NCBI GenBank assembly: GCA_000499405.2
Contig: HG738139.1
Coordinates: 4,612,616 to 4,676,615 of the forward strand
DNA: 64,000 bases
Origin: Onchocerca volvulus
Lineage: Eukaryota; Nematoda; Chromadorea; Rhabditida; Onchocercidae
Direction of reading: 5' to 3'
The position numbers were made by a program, and so were the translations under genes. The notes below the pieces were generated by a model that searched no databases, was not told the DNA's origin, and worked only from the letters and a program-made list of their open reading frames with translations. Positions within the stretch are counted from its first letter, which is position 1; each line of letters starts with the position of its first letter. Below, piece by piece: positions 63,601-64,000 of this stretch.

Positions 63601-64000
63601 GCAAATACAATAAGGAACAGAATATCGTTACAGTATTCAAAATAACAAAAATTTAAGTGACAAAATGAATGCCATACAAAGTTCTATCCGATTATCATTC
63701 AGAATTTTCCATTCAATTCCCATCAATCATTTTTGTTTTTCAATCAATAAGTAATGCATAAATATCAAAGCAACCATCACAGTAATTAAGTCACCAAAAT
63801 ACAGTAATTTCATGATCTTGCAATTGAAATTACTTTCTTTCCTAATGCGGCTACGGTAGAAAATCTTCCGTTTTTTCCAGAATATGGCATTTCAGAAGAA
63901 TTCATATGTGTTTTTGTACATTTCCAACTGATTACTTCAACTAAATTCTTTGCTGCATTTATCACTTCTGAATTTATCTATGCCCGCATGTATCCGATCG
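60600..64000. other. Intergenic AT-rich DNA to window end
   Basis: Apart from the repeats listed, no gene can be supported. A coiled-coil-like open stretch on the plus strand near 61395-61478 (EVEKKVMELRKAVGNEKKR) has no good acceptor in phase. A minus-strand frame at 61814-62074 shows an internal imperfect duplication and is probably not coding. Confidence 0.5.
62358..62488 (+). repeat. Tandem repeat, 36-bp unit
   Basis: Two near-identical units at 62417-62452 and 62453-62488 (ACTTGAATTTGAACTCTTGC then TGCCATCGATCTGT), with a more decayed copy upstream from about 62358. Similar wording (GAACTTGAACTTCTGCTATC) occurs at about 17475 beside the Helitron relic. Confidence 0.85.

Noticed and set aside
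1..64000. tRNA, rRNA, CRISPR or bacterial-type operon signals
   Set aside because: No cloverleaf with A/B boxes, no rRNA cores, no regularly spaced direct repeats with unique spacers were seen.

Overview
This is AT-rich eukaryotic DNA with short exons, introns that mostly end in TTTCAG, and polypyrimidine/AG sites just upstream of start codons that would suit spliced-leader trans-splicing. Gene content points to a nematode: a serpentine receptor of the srx type, a large secreted protein with nematode-type cysteine-rich repeats, and compact genes with many introns. Base composition and style suggest a spirurid or filarial worm, but the species is not fixed by the sequence. I saw no prokaryotic genes, tRNA, rRNA or CRISPR. 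All gene models were read by eye from splice sites and reading phase.

Layout. 1-2422 (minus): the N-terminal half of a myotubularin-type phosphoinositide phosphatase of the MTMR6/7/8 group, running off the left edge. 2423-8525: AT-rich intergenic DNA with one orphan coding-like exon and a patch of CCGG-containing motifs that may be a promoter. 8526-13994 (plus): a complete 17-exon gene for the SPB1/FTSJ3 nucleolar RNA 2'-O-methyltransferase. 16425-18572: Helitron debris, comprising a decayed helicase, a terminal fragment and a well-bounded 906-bp element. 18697-26339 (plus): a multi-thioredoxin-fold protein ending in KDEL, with its first exon unresolved. 27301-47855 (minus): about 20 kb that most likely form one 20-exon gene. 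It encodes a secreted protein with a signal peptide, one unusual LDL-receptor class A module, a long series of cysteine-rich repeats, a Ser/Thr/Pro-rich stalk and a GPI-type hydrophobic tail. It converges on the KDEL gene. 47856-52998: probable promoter, microsatellites and a truncated Helitron end. 52999-54800 (minus): a six-exon srx-like receptor. 54827-64000: mostly non-coding, with strong inverted repeats and a series of coding-like fragments on the plus strand.

The genes serve unrelated cellular roles: membrane phosphoinositide turnover, ribosome biogenesis, ER protein handling, cell-surface display and chemosensation. No shared pathway or operon is evident. The most notable points are the reconstructed 1,571-codon GPI-anchored mosaic protein, whose LDLa module lacks exactly one disulfide pair; the KDEL protein, whose thioredoxin folds lack CXXC; the Helitron family; and a 149-bp near-perfect palindrome.
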